A stretch of DNA of 64,000 bases from Blasia pusilla (GCA_050084515.1 CM114275.1:23126001-23190000); one strand, 5' to 3'. Shown: positions 47,438 to 59,985, counted from the stretch's first letter. Notes: generated by a model not told the origin, from the sequence alone. Program-made: numbers and translations.

Positions 47438-50400
47438 TCAAAGTGGTTTGTTTAAAATACTTCCCACTTCTTTGAGGTACAGAATTCGTTGGTGAATTCC
47501 TACTCCTACCTCCGACTCTCTTAAAACTATAAGTAACAAATAGTACATATGCTTACAAGGGAAATACCTTTCCCCACTTGTTTCTCTTTGGACAAAGTCA
47601 TCACAGGAACATGTAGGAAAGCAACAGATGTGCACCACATACACCCCTATGACACTTGAATTTACAGTGTTATCCTTCCTATTCCATTGCCACTCTAGAT
47701 ATCTTTTGTGGCGATGATTTCCATGTTTGCCTCCCAAGCTGATGCGATTCGCTTTGCTCTCTCCACCGTTGGCCTACACATTCGGTTTCTCTTCACCCCA
47801 TTTCTAGACTCAAAAAGAAATAGTGGATTGAGATCATCCACCTTCTACGGGTACATGTTGACATTAATCTTAGGTTGAATACGAAATACGAAGGTCTTTG
47901 TAATGCGAACATGCTCCAAACTTCCTCTGTCTACGAGTCTAAAATCGACAATTTTAAGATTGTCCCCTTCGTCCTGAGTGCAATTCGTACATGCAAAAAT
48001 GGGCCAAATCGTGGGGGTATTCCCTAGAGCTCCAATGGCAGCCGGATAAGACTTTCGAAAAATGCAGGATTCATTTGGGCAGAAGAAGTACTTCAATTGA
48101 TCCTCAGTCCTCGTGGAAGGATCAAAGGTTTTGAGTCCCCAAAATCCAGACAGTAGTCGTCCTGCCCTTGTACAGTTCTTATTTAGGAAAGTGCCGCATG
48201 CTCTCCTAATGCCATTAGAGCCTGCCCTGCAAGTGGGTCCACGTCCATGATTGCTCCGAGATATGTGCCACCTTTTGAGGTTGCAATCCACCTCAATGAC
48301 CGGAATCCCAACTGTTGAACCATCCTAGCGACCGGATGTTGTGAACCTTGAGCAACGGAGGGCTTTTGAAATAAAACATCACTGATTTTGGAGAAGTTAC
48401 TGCATCACAGATTTGGGAGCAATCCAGGATCTCCAAATACCTGGGCGGCGTAATTTCTTCATCCAAATCAATCACCGTGTTTGTTCCTCGATGCTGCCTC
48501 TTCACTTTCCTGAAGTCAAGATACTTATCTGGTCTCCACGAGTCTTGCTCTGACTGCTCTACCACCATCTGTATGGGACGTCTTGAAACATGCCCACAAA
48601 TATCTCCACCAATGTGTACATCTTGCTCAGGGGAATTCGTGCTACACACTGATTGAAGGTTTCCACATAGAGTTTCTCATTACTAGATCTCACAGCTGCC
48701 CTGACATAGAGCTCGTAAATCGAAGGCCCCCTTCCTTTTTTTACGCCTTTTTTGAGGAAGATATGGAATGCTGCAGACTGTAGCATTGCTCTTGCCTGGT
48801 GTTGTTGGCATGCCTCCACAAGTGAAATTATTTGGCATGCTTGTGATGACCTCCAGGAGGAATGAACCCTTTCTGCTCCACTTGTGTTAGGGTTGAGGGC
48901 ATTTTCATGAATGTTCAATATATCCCTACAACGACGGTAATGTGAGAAGGGAACGAAAATAGCTCTATGAGCAAAGAAAAAAGCTACATGTCGAAACCAG
49001 ACGGGTTGAAAGTTGGAGGCATCTCATGAATGACTCTCCAACCCGTCGGTTTCTGACATGTTGCAACACCCAGGAACCACCTACTGCAACCCATCGAATT
49101 TAGACGGGTTCCAAGTAACTTTGGCCACTCCGGGCGGAAGATCCAAGTGCAAGTCATCGGAATCCGACGAATCGCACATGGATTTTCCAACCTCCGACTT
49201 GAAACAGGTTGCAAGTCATGGACATCCCTAGAATGTCCTAGTAACTTTTTACTACAACCTAGCACCTAAGAACCTACTACTGCAACCCATCGGAATTGGA
49301 CAGGTTGTGAGAAGCATGCCGGTCTGGTCTCCAAAAATCCTTGTGCAACTTGTCGGATTCCGTTGGCTTGTAAGAAGTGTCCACACACAAAGCTTTGTAA
49401 CTATTGGAATTCGACGAGTTCCAGTTAACTTGAACTGATGCAACGTGTCTGGATGCGACTAGGAGACAACCGCAACCTGTCTGAATGCGAGGAGTCGCAT
49501 ACAGACGCAACTTGTCGGAATCCCACAAGTTGCAGACAGACGCAACTTGTCGGAATCAGACAGGTTGCAGACCAAGTCAACTCGCAACCTTGCGGCTTGC
49601 AATCCATCCGGGTGAAACTATTTGCATGCCTTGTATACATGCAACTTGCAACCCATCGGGATTTGACAGGTTGCACACTCATGCAACCAATCGGGTTGCA
49701 CAAACATTCCTCATGCATGATGCCGCGCTCCAACGGGTAACACAAACATTCTTGATGCAACCCCTCGCTTTTCGACTGGTTGCACACTCAGACAACCCAT
49801 CGCATTCGACAGACTTCTTGGTTTCCTTGGTTTGAAATCCCTATAGTGCCCACGCTTCTGAACTTGAGCTGCAACTTTTGAAAGAATTCTCAGCATGAGC
49901 TTGACAGGACGAAATACTGAACTCACCTGCCGCATGAAGTTTCCTCATTGTCTCATTCGTACAATCCACCAGTTGAGCCAAGAGCACAACTCTTTGTACT
50001 TCCCCTCAATTGCATGCTTCCTCCAAGACCCACGAAGTTCTTCTTGGCACTCCATGGCGTGTTTCAAGGTTTTGCTGTCCTTGCAGTGTTGGAGTAGAGT
50101 GACATGCTCTATCCTCTTATTCTCCTTGATGCAAGATTTGGTGTACCGGGTCACAGACTGTTGCCAATGGAAAGCATCCGACCTTTCCCTCTCTGTTTGA
50201 ACCTCTCCACCCCAAAACACTTCCCTGATAGCAATCCACCCAGGTTGTGCATTGTTTGCCATGAATCCATAAATTTCCGGAGGTGGCCTTTTTTTTTCCT
50301 TCACCACCTCCAATAAGAGTAACCAACACAATTTCAAACTCCCAATATCTTCTGCTTTTACCTCACAGAAAAATATAGTTTTGAGTCCCTTCTCTACATG

Positions 50401-51266
50401 GTCATAAATGTGAGCATCCATGGTCAACCATCCATTCAGCACTCTTTAGCAAATATCAAAGCTTACCCAATTGCCATAAAGATCTTCCCCTTCCCTCATT
50501 CGATCTATAAGATCGAGGCCACTCGACGGCCCTGTTGTTAATATTTTGAAGACATAAGCCATGGATCCTTTGCCTCCCTGGCTCATGAAGTGCCATCTCT
50601 AAATAAATGGAAATCTGGAGTTGGCGTTGATTCTGGCAATGGCATCCATTTGGGCCGTCTTTCCATCCAGTACCCGTATTTGACGCACAAATTCTGGAAG
50701 CATTCAGGATCAGCAAGAAATGCAAGATTTTCCCAGAGTTGTTTCTCCTCAACATCCGTGATCTCACCTTGCACAGGGATTCCAAGAAGTTGTTCACAAA
50801 TTTGTGATGCTGTTGTTAACTTCATCACTCCGGGCTTTGATCCCTAAGAATTTTTATATACCTCGGCCACTTTCTTTGCCACATCCTCCTTGATGTGTCT
50901 TTGAATTGCACCAGTACCATGATGAATGTGGGAGCCTACATGAACTGCCAGCATGGTGTACTCGAACGTAGAACTGAAGTCATGCACAATGAAAAATATG
51001 TATGCAAGACACGCTCCAACGCAGAAAGGGGATGTCTGACAATGAGCACATCGATGGCCTCCCGGCGGTATGGTTGGACCAACCTTATATGGAGTTTCTG
51101 CATTCTTAGGGGGGGATTGCGACGTATTGACTTGCCCATTGCACTCTAGATACGGGCAGCCTAGACTTCTACACTCGACGGCTCCAACGCATTGGCGGCA
51201 AGAAAAAATCCAAGGACCATCTGGAATTGAAGCACAATTCGTTGAAATCTGCACCATCGATGACAA
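47438..51266 (-). pseudogene. MULE-type transposase with SWIM zinc finger (decayed)
   Basis: Pieces in order on the minus strand: a Cys-rich region (51266-50844, with CRQC, GCPYLEC, HRCAHC), a 50828-50583 block, the DDE-like part (50586-49930: LTMDAHIYDHVEKG, IFFCEVKAED, IYGFMANNAQPGW, DAFHWQQSVTRYTK), an intron with GTGAGT donor near 49929, an exon from about 48925 (NPNTSGAERVHSSW), and a SWIM finger near 47640-47560 (CSCDDF...PCKH, the CxC-xn-CxH pattern). The expected second acid is Asn (MANNA), and stops and frameshifts abound, so it is inactive. In MULEs this enzyme cuts at terminal inverted repeats. A FAR1-type domesticated relative is less likely given the mobile context. Confidence 0.6.
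48990..49830. repeat. Cluster of GCAACCCGTCGGA palindromes (intron cluster 1)
   Basis: About fourteen diverged copies of a short palindrome with arms near GCAACCCGTCGGA and TCCGACGGGTTGC, spaced 30-110 bp apart, in the probable transposase intron. Examples start near 49085, 49285, 49510, 49540 and 49638. Confidence 0.85.
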
Positions 51267-51939
51267 TCAGACTTTCTGTCCATACCCTTCAAGCATCATC
51301 CACCTTTCTTTTGAGCAAGACGAGCAAGTGGAGGCAACTCAAAAATGCAATTACCATCGTATCTGGGCGGCAGCTTGTCGACAAGAATGTGCTTGAAGAT
51401 TTTAAAGGGCAGAGACAACAACAAACTATTGCCTGGTACTTGCAAGAGGAATGAGTAGGCAGACACAGGGCCCGGATGGTGTCCGACAGATCCATTGAGG
51501 TTGACAACATCCGGAATGTCTTCAGGAAGTACAATATTGTTACGAACGTGTGAAGTTGGAGTCGATGCCGGATCTAGTGAGCTAGGAGTGGCAAACGTAG
51601 AGCTCGGTGCACTAGGAAATTCCGGACCGTCTACTTGGGAAACATAGGAATTTAGAGGCAAGCCATAAACTCTCTATTGACTGTTTTTGTTAGAGGTAGG
51701 AGATTCCATACTTTAAAGTCTGCTATCATTGGCATGACTGTCTCACCTACAACGTCCTCCATACCGTCCACGGTAACATCCTTGGAAACAAAGATTGTTC
51801 CAATTTGGAGAAGAGATCGCATTGAGAGGAAATTTTCATCCATTGGTATGTAAAACTCACGAACTTGCGGTTGAATTATTTCTGATTGAGGAAGGGCCGC
51901 TAGATGACTTCCACAAGTGAGTTTCACAGAATTATCCAT
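51266..51939 (-). pseudogene. Open frames upstream of the transposase, unknown
   Basis: Two minus-strand frames (51939-51652 and 51661-51296) precede the transposase. The second is Ser/Pro-rich, then LPPRYDGNCIFELPPLARLA. They may be N-terminal exons of the transposase or a separate product. No domain recognised. Confidence 0.35.
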
Positions 51940-52870
51940 TCCCAGATTATTCCACCAGGTGGAGAATGAGAATAAGAATAAGAATAAGAATGGGAATGAG
52001 AATGAGAATGTTTAATTTACAGTGAATTGTGACCGTTTGACCGTGAATTGTGACAAATGTTGACTGACAAGATGCTGTTTGGTAGGTGAAATTCGGACCA
52101 ATGGATTCAATCTGTTGCAACTTGGGAAACATAGGAATTTAGAGGCAAGCCATAAACTCTATTGATCCACAAGACCTTGCATGGATTTGCTTTTTGCGAT
52201 GGGTTAGAGGTAGGAGATTCCATACTTTTTGGTGGGAAGTGTCCAACCCAGGGTAAACCTTGTAACCTATCAGTTGTCTCGGGCTATCATTGGCAACCCG
52301 TTGGTCTCTAAGGGGTTTCGGTGCCTCCTTGTTACCGCAAGATGAGGGAACGCAACCCGCCGGTCTCCATACCGTCTCACCTTATTTTCCCAAGACATCC
52401 TTGGAAACAAAGATTGTTCCAATTTGATGAGAAGAGATCGACCTCATTGTTACCCAAAATGAGGAAATTTTCATCCATTGGTATGTAAAACTCAAGATGA
52501 GGGAACATGCAACCCGGTTGAATTATTTCCATAACGATTGAGGAAGGTCATCTTAACGGCTTGAAAAGATGATTTCCACAAGTGAGTTTCAAAGATCGAC
52601 GTTACCTTTCCGCAATTATCCATTCCCGCTGGAAGGTTATTCCACCAGGTGGAAGAATGAGAATAAGAATAAGAAGCTAAGAATGAAGAAATGAGAATGA
52701 GAATGTTTAGGAAATATCTCCGATGAGGTCTAGGGACACCATGAATCTAAAATCGTTTGTTCAAGTGAAGGTTTGTGACAAATGTTGAAGTGACAAGAGT
52801 CTTTGTTTGGTGGTGAGGTGACTTGATTTCCCAGCGGTTGGATGGAGCCACCAATCCAATGGAAAAAATT
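51636..52870. repeat. Tandem duplication with interleaved extra segments
   Basis: The unit at about 51636-52120 recurs at 52124-52870 in the same order, but the second copy is cut into matching blocks (e.g. ATCCTTGGAAACAAAGATTG) separated by 10-60 bp unrelated inserts, some containing CAACCCG half-palindromes. Confidence 0.75.
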
Positions 52871-55765
52871 CAAGGCTCATTGTGCAATTCATTGGCAAAA
52901 CATTGTATTTTATTGATTTTGTCCCCATTGGCAGGTTGTTGCAAATGGCATTGATGGAAGAAGGCCCCAAGCCTACTCTTCGATTGGGACAATGGACCAT
53001 CTTCACCGGAGGAGGACATTGCAAAGCTGAACAATCGGCATGATCGATGCATCCACGTCGACAACTTCCTCCGCCCTATGTTCCCCTTACGTGAACATGG
53101 AATCTAAGCTCTAGTGACGGAAGAGGACTTGAGGCGTTGGATACTTTCCGGAGGATGAGAGATCAAGAGTCCACAAGCGATTGAAGGAACGGTGGATCTG
53201 TGAAACCTTTATTTCTTCATTGGGATTTGGCATGGGTAGGAGCCCAAATTCATTGAGGCCATTTTTGCGTGAAGGCGGTTGTGCTCCATCCATTTCCTCA
53301 TCACATGGCAAGGTAAATTTCCTCTTCCTTAAGTTTGATTCCTTCAACCCGCTGGGGTTGACTTAAAGATGGGCAAGAATGATTTGAGTCTCTTGCCACC
53401 ATGTGATCAATGTCATCGTTACAAACCCGGAGTCCGACGGGTTGCCTGGTGGCCAAGCACGGATAAATACGGGATATTGAAACCAGGTTGAACATCGTGG
53501 TGGAAAAATGGCATGATTTTTTTTTTTCTTCAATCCATCGGACTTGACAAGATGCACAATGAGAGGTAACAAATCATCGACTGAGTCCCACGAGTTGGTG
53601 GACTATCCGCTATTTTTGGTTGGAACGGGTTGCCCCCAAGGGTAGGTGGTGAAGTCGAGAGCTTGCTTTTAGGCATCCAATTCCCTTTTTTGGACTCTCT
53701 TGTTGATAACCTAGAAACCAAGGAATAAGAGGAACGATCGGTTGGAGAGAGTCACAAAAGAGAGTGCAACCTTCGACTCCGATGGGTTGCAATTCTTTCA
53801 AGAGGAGGACCCATTGACTCTGCACTTTTGCAACATTTATCTTTGTGTTACGATTTCGATGGGTTGATCCAAGTCGGAGTCGATGGGTTGCAACACTTAT
53901 CTTTGTGCTACCAAATGGGTTGATAGAATTGCAACCGTCGGAGTCCAACGGGTTGCAAGAACCCGATAGCGTATTCTTACAGGATTATATCCGAGGAACG
54001 TCACCCACCACTAGAAGATTGTCAAGAAGGTGCTTCAGCACCTTTCAAAGACGATCTGGTAAATGAGATCTTTGGCAAAGGGAGCTTAAATTGGGAAAAT
54101 ACCTTCATTTCCCAAGATGCAAATCACAATCCTTGTGGTCAAGATCCAAGGCCAAAAAGAGTGCTTCGTTGGAATAGAGCAAAGGGAGAAATGAATGAAA
54201 GTTTTGTTACTTTCCAAGATGTAGCGTTACATTGCGATTCTCAACCCCAAACTTGGCCCGGAGAAGAGCTTCAATAATCAAGCGCCCGAAGAGAGACAAG
54301 ATCCAAAGGTTGGATCGAGAGGTGTCTCTAAATGCTTTGCTCGGGATATCCAGTTTAGGCAACTCGGGACCTCGAAGGCACTCAGGCCCAAAAGCGGGCG
54401 ACACACCATCCTCCGGGACTTTTAGATCTAGTGAATTGGACGGAATGGTCATTCAGGACTCGAGAAGTCCATGATCGTGGGTCTACAAGCGGAGTGAAGA
54501 AGATTGAGCGATTCGAGAGGAAGCAAACCTAGATAGAAGATTTTGAATATGGCTTGATGACATCTGAGAGATAAGCCCACTAAAAACCTAGGATGCGGGA
54601 TGATTTCAAGAATCACTTCCTCCTTAGGCACTGTTTCTTAAGATCCAATTGTAGAGTTTCCCCAAGAGGATCATTGTTGGATGAAAAGAAGTATAAAGTG
54701 ATGATTATGTTTTCAATATCTCAGATCCTTTTAGTACCTATGTTTCCTTCTTCAAGAAGTGGAGAGGACTTAGGTAATTTTTCTACAGCTTGAGACCTCG
54801 GCTTCTCCGAACTCAATGGGGTTATCAAACATATTTCATACAACTTTATGTTGATTATTCCTCACTCTTATTTTCCCAAAAGAATATTGAGACATAAGCA
54901 TCACACATCTAGAATGAATGAATGAATGAATGCTTTACTACTCCATCAAGAATTGGAAGACTTCAAAGTATATACAAGCTCGAGAGGGTAAAACTCTCGA
55001 GCTCGGACCATTCCTACAGCATAAGGACTTCATGAGCGAATGATAATGATAGCTTCTGTCCTGTTTCTTAAAAATTCTCGAGAGTAGGAGTGTTTCTAAG
55101 ATCCAAAGCGTTCTTGATGAAGTTGGTGTCTCTTCAATATCTGTAACTACCTAGATCTATGGTTCTCTTAGCTTTTCCTACGATCCCTATAAATCCGCGA
55201 TACAAAACTATCCTAACTACCAATTTGATACAAAGGGTCGCGCCCTTTCCTAGTCTAATTGTTTAAACTATGTGTCGGTTCGAATCTCAATCATGCTGAA
55301 CTTCGCTGCGCTAAATTTCCGGAGGACGAAGTTCTTCCTTCTTCTTCGTGCTTCGTGCTTCGCTCTTCGTGCTTCATGCTTCGTGCTTCGCTCTTCGTTT
55401 AAGAGCGAAGTACTTCTTTCTTCTTGGTCTAAAGACGAAGCTCTTCCTTTTGGTCTAAAGAGGAAGCTCTTCCTCTTGGTCTGAAGACGAAGCTCTTCCT
55501 CTTCGTTTGAGGACGAAGCTCTTCATTCTTCGTTCTTGTTTCAGGTGCTTCGTGCTTCGTATAAGAGCGAAGTACTTCATAGACAGAGCTTCGTACATCT
55601 TCATTGAGCTTTGTTAAGCTTCGTTAAACTTTGTCCTCTCCTCTAAGGCAAATCCTTGATCTTCCATCTCTCTGCCTTGTCTTCGGAGCTTTGTGCTTTA
55701 CTTAATCTTACTCATTCTTCTCCCTAATAATATATAATAATCCAAATCATAATGTACAAGAGTCT
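52871..55765. other. Central region of the transposon, no clear gene
   Basis: Holds scattered palindrome copies (near 53420, 53767, 53850, 53930), a GAAT microsatellite near 54917-54933, and the CTTCG-rich block at 55300-55640. Open frames on both strands show no domain. Both transposon genes point away from here, so their promoters are expected in it. Confidence 0.45.
55300..55640. repeat. CTTCGTGC/GAAGC-rich low-complexity block
   Basis: Repeated CTTCGTGCTTCG, CGAAGCTCTTCCTCTT and similar units. It includes a perfect 10-bp inverted repeat CTTCGCTCTT / AAGAGCGAAG with a 5-base loop. Confidence 0.8.
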
Positions 55766-58135
55766 TTGTTCAAAAAAAAGATACATTTCTTCAAGATTAC
55801 AAAATTGTGGGTATCACACCTGGATAAGGAAATAGATTCCAGAAAATGGGATTTTGCAAAGAAGAAGCGGGATCATCAGGACCAGGCGACAGAGTCATCT
55901 CGACAAAGAGCTGCCCAGCGGATGGTGTACAAGTACCTCATCAATTTTATGAATGCAAGTACGTGGCAAAAATTACCGACAGCTTTCAAATTGTGGGCTT
56001 CTCCGCCTGATGAAGAGGGATTCTCCATGTACAACATGGAGATGGGACAAGGCATGTCCGACTCGGAGGTTATCAATTGTCCAATCTGGTTGGACTTCAA
56101 GGATCCAGAGGACATTACAGAAAAAAAATCTACGCGTGGTGTATGATGCAGTGGCCGCACGTAGGGACGACATTCCGAACTTTGTGAAGCCTGACCCTAC
56201 GGAGGAGCAAGCCCTTGAGATAGCGGAGTTGGTGGCAAAGGTTGTCACTGCCAAAGACAAATCCACAACGGGTTTGAAATCCAAGGCGAGGGGATCGAGG
56301 AATTCCGAGGCTTAGTCTTCCTGAAAAGAGGTTGAGTCCTCTAGGCAAGTGGTGGAATTGTCCGGGAAAGCGGAGCAAGGGAGCCAGACCAGGTCCTTGT
56401 CCAAGAAAACTCATGTGGAGTCTGAGGTAATAGAGACTCCCACAAGCCGACAGCAGACACGGGAGAAGCAAAAGCAGGAGGCGCCTCGTTCGTCTGAGGG
56501 AGGAGATAAAGATGTGGAATACACTCCATCATCCTTGGGCAGGCATAGGGAAACAATCACCAAGATAAATGTCCTTATTCACTTGACTCATCTTGTCGAT
56601 GAGCTGCAGAGTTTCATTTCTCAGGAGTCGACACTTGCCATCAAAAAATTGACCGTGATGGGACAAAAACTCCTTCAAAACGGGCACGCCCCCTGGACGG
56701 TGCATAGGGTTGTTGAGGAGGTGGCGATGGACCTCCTCATTGCAGATTTTTCTTTGGGTTTTGCTTGTGGGACAACATTCTGTCTGACACTGTCCCACAC
56801 TAGAATGTCCCGCTTTCGTACGACCAGATCGCGCTCTTGTTTTCTTTTTCCGACGCGTATCTGAGTGACAAGAGTTGTTTCTTGGTCCTCACTAGAGGGA
56901 GCGAAGAGGAGCTCTTCAACCTTGAGTGCGTGAAGAGGTCGCTGAAGTGGAGGAGGACGCAATCATGTGTCATTAAAAATGAGTATCCACTCAGATCGGC
57001 AACAACTCAAGTCCGGGTAAGTCCTCTTTTTCAACGAATTGAGTTTGAATAGAAATTCAACCTGTCAGACTCTGACGGGTTGCATCTCTGCATGCAACCC
57101 ATCGGATCCCAACAGCTTGTGTCTGCATTGTTGCAATCCGTCAGAAAGCGATGGGTTGCAAATTCACCAACAAGTCTCCAATGACTGCAACCCGTTGGGT
57201 TTCGACAGATTGCAAGTAGCACTGCTTTTCCACATGTTTCTCGAGTGATGCAACCCGTCTGAAAGCGACATGTTGCTCTCATTTTTGGAAGTTCTAAACT
57301 GTAAACAATTGTATTCAGTTGTAAGCCAACCATCGGACTCCGATAGGTGGAGGTTATGTCCAACAAGATGAGCAACATGTCGGCTTCCGACGGGTTGCTC
57401 ATGGCCAACCCCGTCAAACTCTGACAGGTTGCTATTCCGTCAGGCCTATAGGCCAAGTTTGGACGGGTTGGTAATCACTATGGACTAGTATGATGGGTTG
57501 AAAAGAAACCCTTCAGACTTCAACAGGTTGCTCCTCTGCCTAGCCAAATGAGCAACCCGTCGGATCTCGACGTCTACTAGCTTTTTCTTTTTGCTCACAT
57601 TATTTTCCACCTGCTTGTTTACAGATGGACCACTCATTTGTCTACTGCTTTGTAAGGCCCGAGCACAACTTCTAGGTGTTCAAGATCCCGGATCCAGTGG
57701 ATCCATGCTCCGATGGGTAGAACTTAGATAGTCTCTACAATTCCCCCCCGAGAATTTACATGCAAGATGGGACCCCCTTACTTGGAGGAAGGGAGAAGTC
57801 ACCTGCCTTGATGCAAACGCTCATCGAGCTATGCTCGAAGCCGGATGACTTGGTCTTTGACTTAGTGGGCCTATCAGGGCCGAGATCAGAGGCGCTTGGC
57901 ACAATGGCAGGAACATTCTTTGCCTTGAGGGAAGGCCGTAACTTTTTGACCTTTGCAAAGAGGCAAAGGCGGATTACGAGAGGCTAGTGGGAGTATAAAA
58001 CTCTCTTGCAAAGCCAGTAGCTCCAGTTCCAGAACCACCATTGATAGTGATACCATTATCACTTCCTACTATTCCAAAAATTGGGAGGGCAAAGCCGACC
58101 GTTATTCTGGAAGAGATATCGGACGATGATGAGTG
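55766..58135 (+). pseudogene. Beta-class DNA amino-methyltransferase-like gene (decayed)
   Basis: Reads as one gene through a frameshift in an A-run at about 56120, stops at 56313 and 56325, a shift near 56765, and an intron (donor GTAAGT at 57019, acceptor CAG at 57625, phase 0). N-terminal ~300 codons are Lys/Ser-rich and unrecognised. Then comes LLIADFSLG where N4/N6 methylases have the D-P-P-aromatic motif IV, WDNILSD, SCFLVLTRGSEEE, and after the intron HSFVYCFVRPEHNF (motif VIII-like), EKSPALMQTLIELCSKPDD (motif X) and VFDLVGLSG-PRSEALG (motif I, usually DPF-GSGT). This IV-VIII-X-I order is the beta class. The catalytic motif is degenerate, so it is inactive. Ends ILEEISDDDE. Attribution rests on motif order read by eye. 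Confidence 0.5.
57025..57620. repeat. Palindrome cluster 2 in the methyltransferase-like intron
   Basis: About nine copies of the same palindrome, e.g. from 57060, 57099, 57132, 57188, 57250, 57376 and 57550, fill the intron between GTAAGT at 57019 and CAG at 57625. None lies in the flanking exons. Confidence 0.85.
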
Positions 58136-59985
58136 AGTTCAAAGATTTATTGGACCCAGCTTGACTGAAGCATTTTGGATTAGGGATTTAGTGCTTTCCA
58201 AGGACGGAGCACATATTGATACTAGATTGATGTCAACTTGCATAGCATACAAGATTTACTGTCGAGGAAGGCGTTGGGACTCAAATCATGTTACATGGGA
58301 CCGTTATGGTGTACCTAGGGGGGGGGCCAAGGCTCTCGAATTCCCCACCATTTACGATCCCCGTCTACAATAGGCCAAAGGATCCACTTGTATCCCAAGA
58401 CATTCCTTTTGTATAAGAACCTAGGAGAGTTAGGAGTAAATTTGTAGATGACAAGGCTAAAGAAATCATAGACTAGATCAAATGCAAATTTCGGAGCTTC
58501 CCTCCGATGTAATAAAGGACAAGAATTTTTTGAACCATGATGGTTTTTGTAAAGTTTTTCTGAATTGTTTTTCGTTCTTGTCGATTGTGTTGGTCTATCT
58601 ACTCGAGGCTGTTTATTTTGCAACTAGTCCGATTTCGATGGCTTGCAACTTGTCACAATATTTAAAACCCCTTTCAGGAAACCTGTTGAATTCCGACAGG
58701 TTGCATGCTTGAGTGATCCCACTCTTTTTGTAAACTTTTGCTGAATTGTTTTTCGTTCTTGTCAATTTTGTTGGTCTATCTACTCAAGGCTGTTTATTTT
58801 GCAACCCGTCAGATTCTGACGGGTTGCAACTTGTCAGAATATTTTAAACCCCTTTCAGGCAACCTATCGGATTTCGAAAAATTGGCTGCTTGAGTGATCC
58901 CACTTTTTTCCTGTTAGTCCAAATTTTTAGGCATTCTGGCATGCTTCTACACTTTTGCCTCATTCCCCCATTATCGTCACACCATTACTTTGTAACACGG
59001 TATTTCAGAGACGTGTTGGATTCCTACTACCTGTCGGATTCCCAACCTGTCGGATTCTCATGGGATGTAGGGCGAAATGGAATCACTTGTCAAGATCATT
59101 CTTTTGTTGTGGTGTGCTTGCTTGTAAGGGGTGCAATCCATCGGATTCCGACGGGTTGGAAGGGGTGTAACCTGTAAGATTTCGACATTTAGGGTCTGAA
59201 TGAAGGGACATGGATGCATCAGCGCCTCTTTACTCTTGACAGCTATCAACCTTTTTGTTCAGTTTGTCTCAGTCTGATCACATTTTCTTCGTGATGCATA
59301 CATTTCTCAGTGGTTGAGAGAATGGTGAAACCAAGTTGTCAAACGCACAGTAGTCCATGTATACTTAATGCACCCATTCATGAACCAACATCATCCAATG
59401 ATGTCATGAAAGTCTTCAGCTACCATTTGTGATGAGTGATTTGTTTTGTTGTAGAAAACCCCCTCACGGATGAGTATTGATCGGATGGGATATTTAATGC
59501 CTTGCAAGAAGAGTCAACAATCCATAATGTCAACCACATCTTCAGAGAAGTTAAACCTTGAAGGGCACAGGAGTCTATTGAGACCATAGTTAGAGTCTTT
59601 ATTTGAACCTTTCATTGAGATGAAATTGCTACTTCTGGTCAAATTATCTGCCGATGGTCCTCCAACAATAATACCCCTCTGCCCGGCTTACTGTAGAGCT
59701 CGCTTTGATAGGCAATGTGAAGAAAATTGGGCTCACATAGAGAGTGATGGAAGGATATTTATAGTGGTCTTATGATGTCTACTTCTTTTTCCAAGCCTAG
59801 AAAAAGAAGGTTACTTTAGGCCCGAATGTGATCCACTTGCTACTCTCTTCTAAAGATTTCATGAAATTGAAAGCAAAAAAAAAATTCAATAATGTAAAAA
59901 AGTTTTGAAGAGAGGAGGCAGATTCTGCGCTTTTTTTTGAAGAGAGCCTCTCCTCTCTTCCTCTCTCATGCCATAATACCAGCCC
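58136..59985. other. Right part of the transposon
   Basis: A plus-strand frame at 58161-58373 (TEAFWIRDLVLSK...YDPRLQ) follows the methyltransferase-like gene but matches nothing I know. Palindromes recur near 58618, 58680, 58800 (perfect arms) and 59125; a 90-bp stretch before 58700 is repeated near 58730-58860. The inverted terminal repeat ends at 59985. Confidence 0.5.

Larger units (their letters stand above)
47062..59985. mobile_element. 12.9-kb MULE-like transposon with methyltransferase-like gene
   Basis: Inserted in the gag start of C/D. A 12-bp duplication CCACGTGAGAGA flanks it (47050-47061; 59986-59997), near the 8-11 bp usual for MULEs. The ends are imperfect inverted repeats: GGAGCGGTA against GGGCTGGTA, then an identical 19-bp purine block at 47083-47101 and, inverted, 59947-59965. 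Removing it makes C/D align gap-free with copy A (GAGGGTCT...ACCACCT). Inside are a decayed SWIM-type transposase (-), a decayed amino-methyltransferase-like gene (+) diverging from it, and many copies of one palindrome. The purine-rich ends weaken the inverted-repeat evidence. Confidence 0.7.

Noticed and set aside
48990-49830. CRISPR array
   Set aside because: The repeats are diverged palindromes with irregular spacing in a eukaryotic transposon intron; no cas genes.
58161-58373. Separate gene after the methyltransferase-like gene
   Set aside because: 70 codons, no motif; may be an extra exon of the transposon but cannot be supported.
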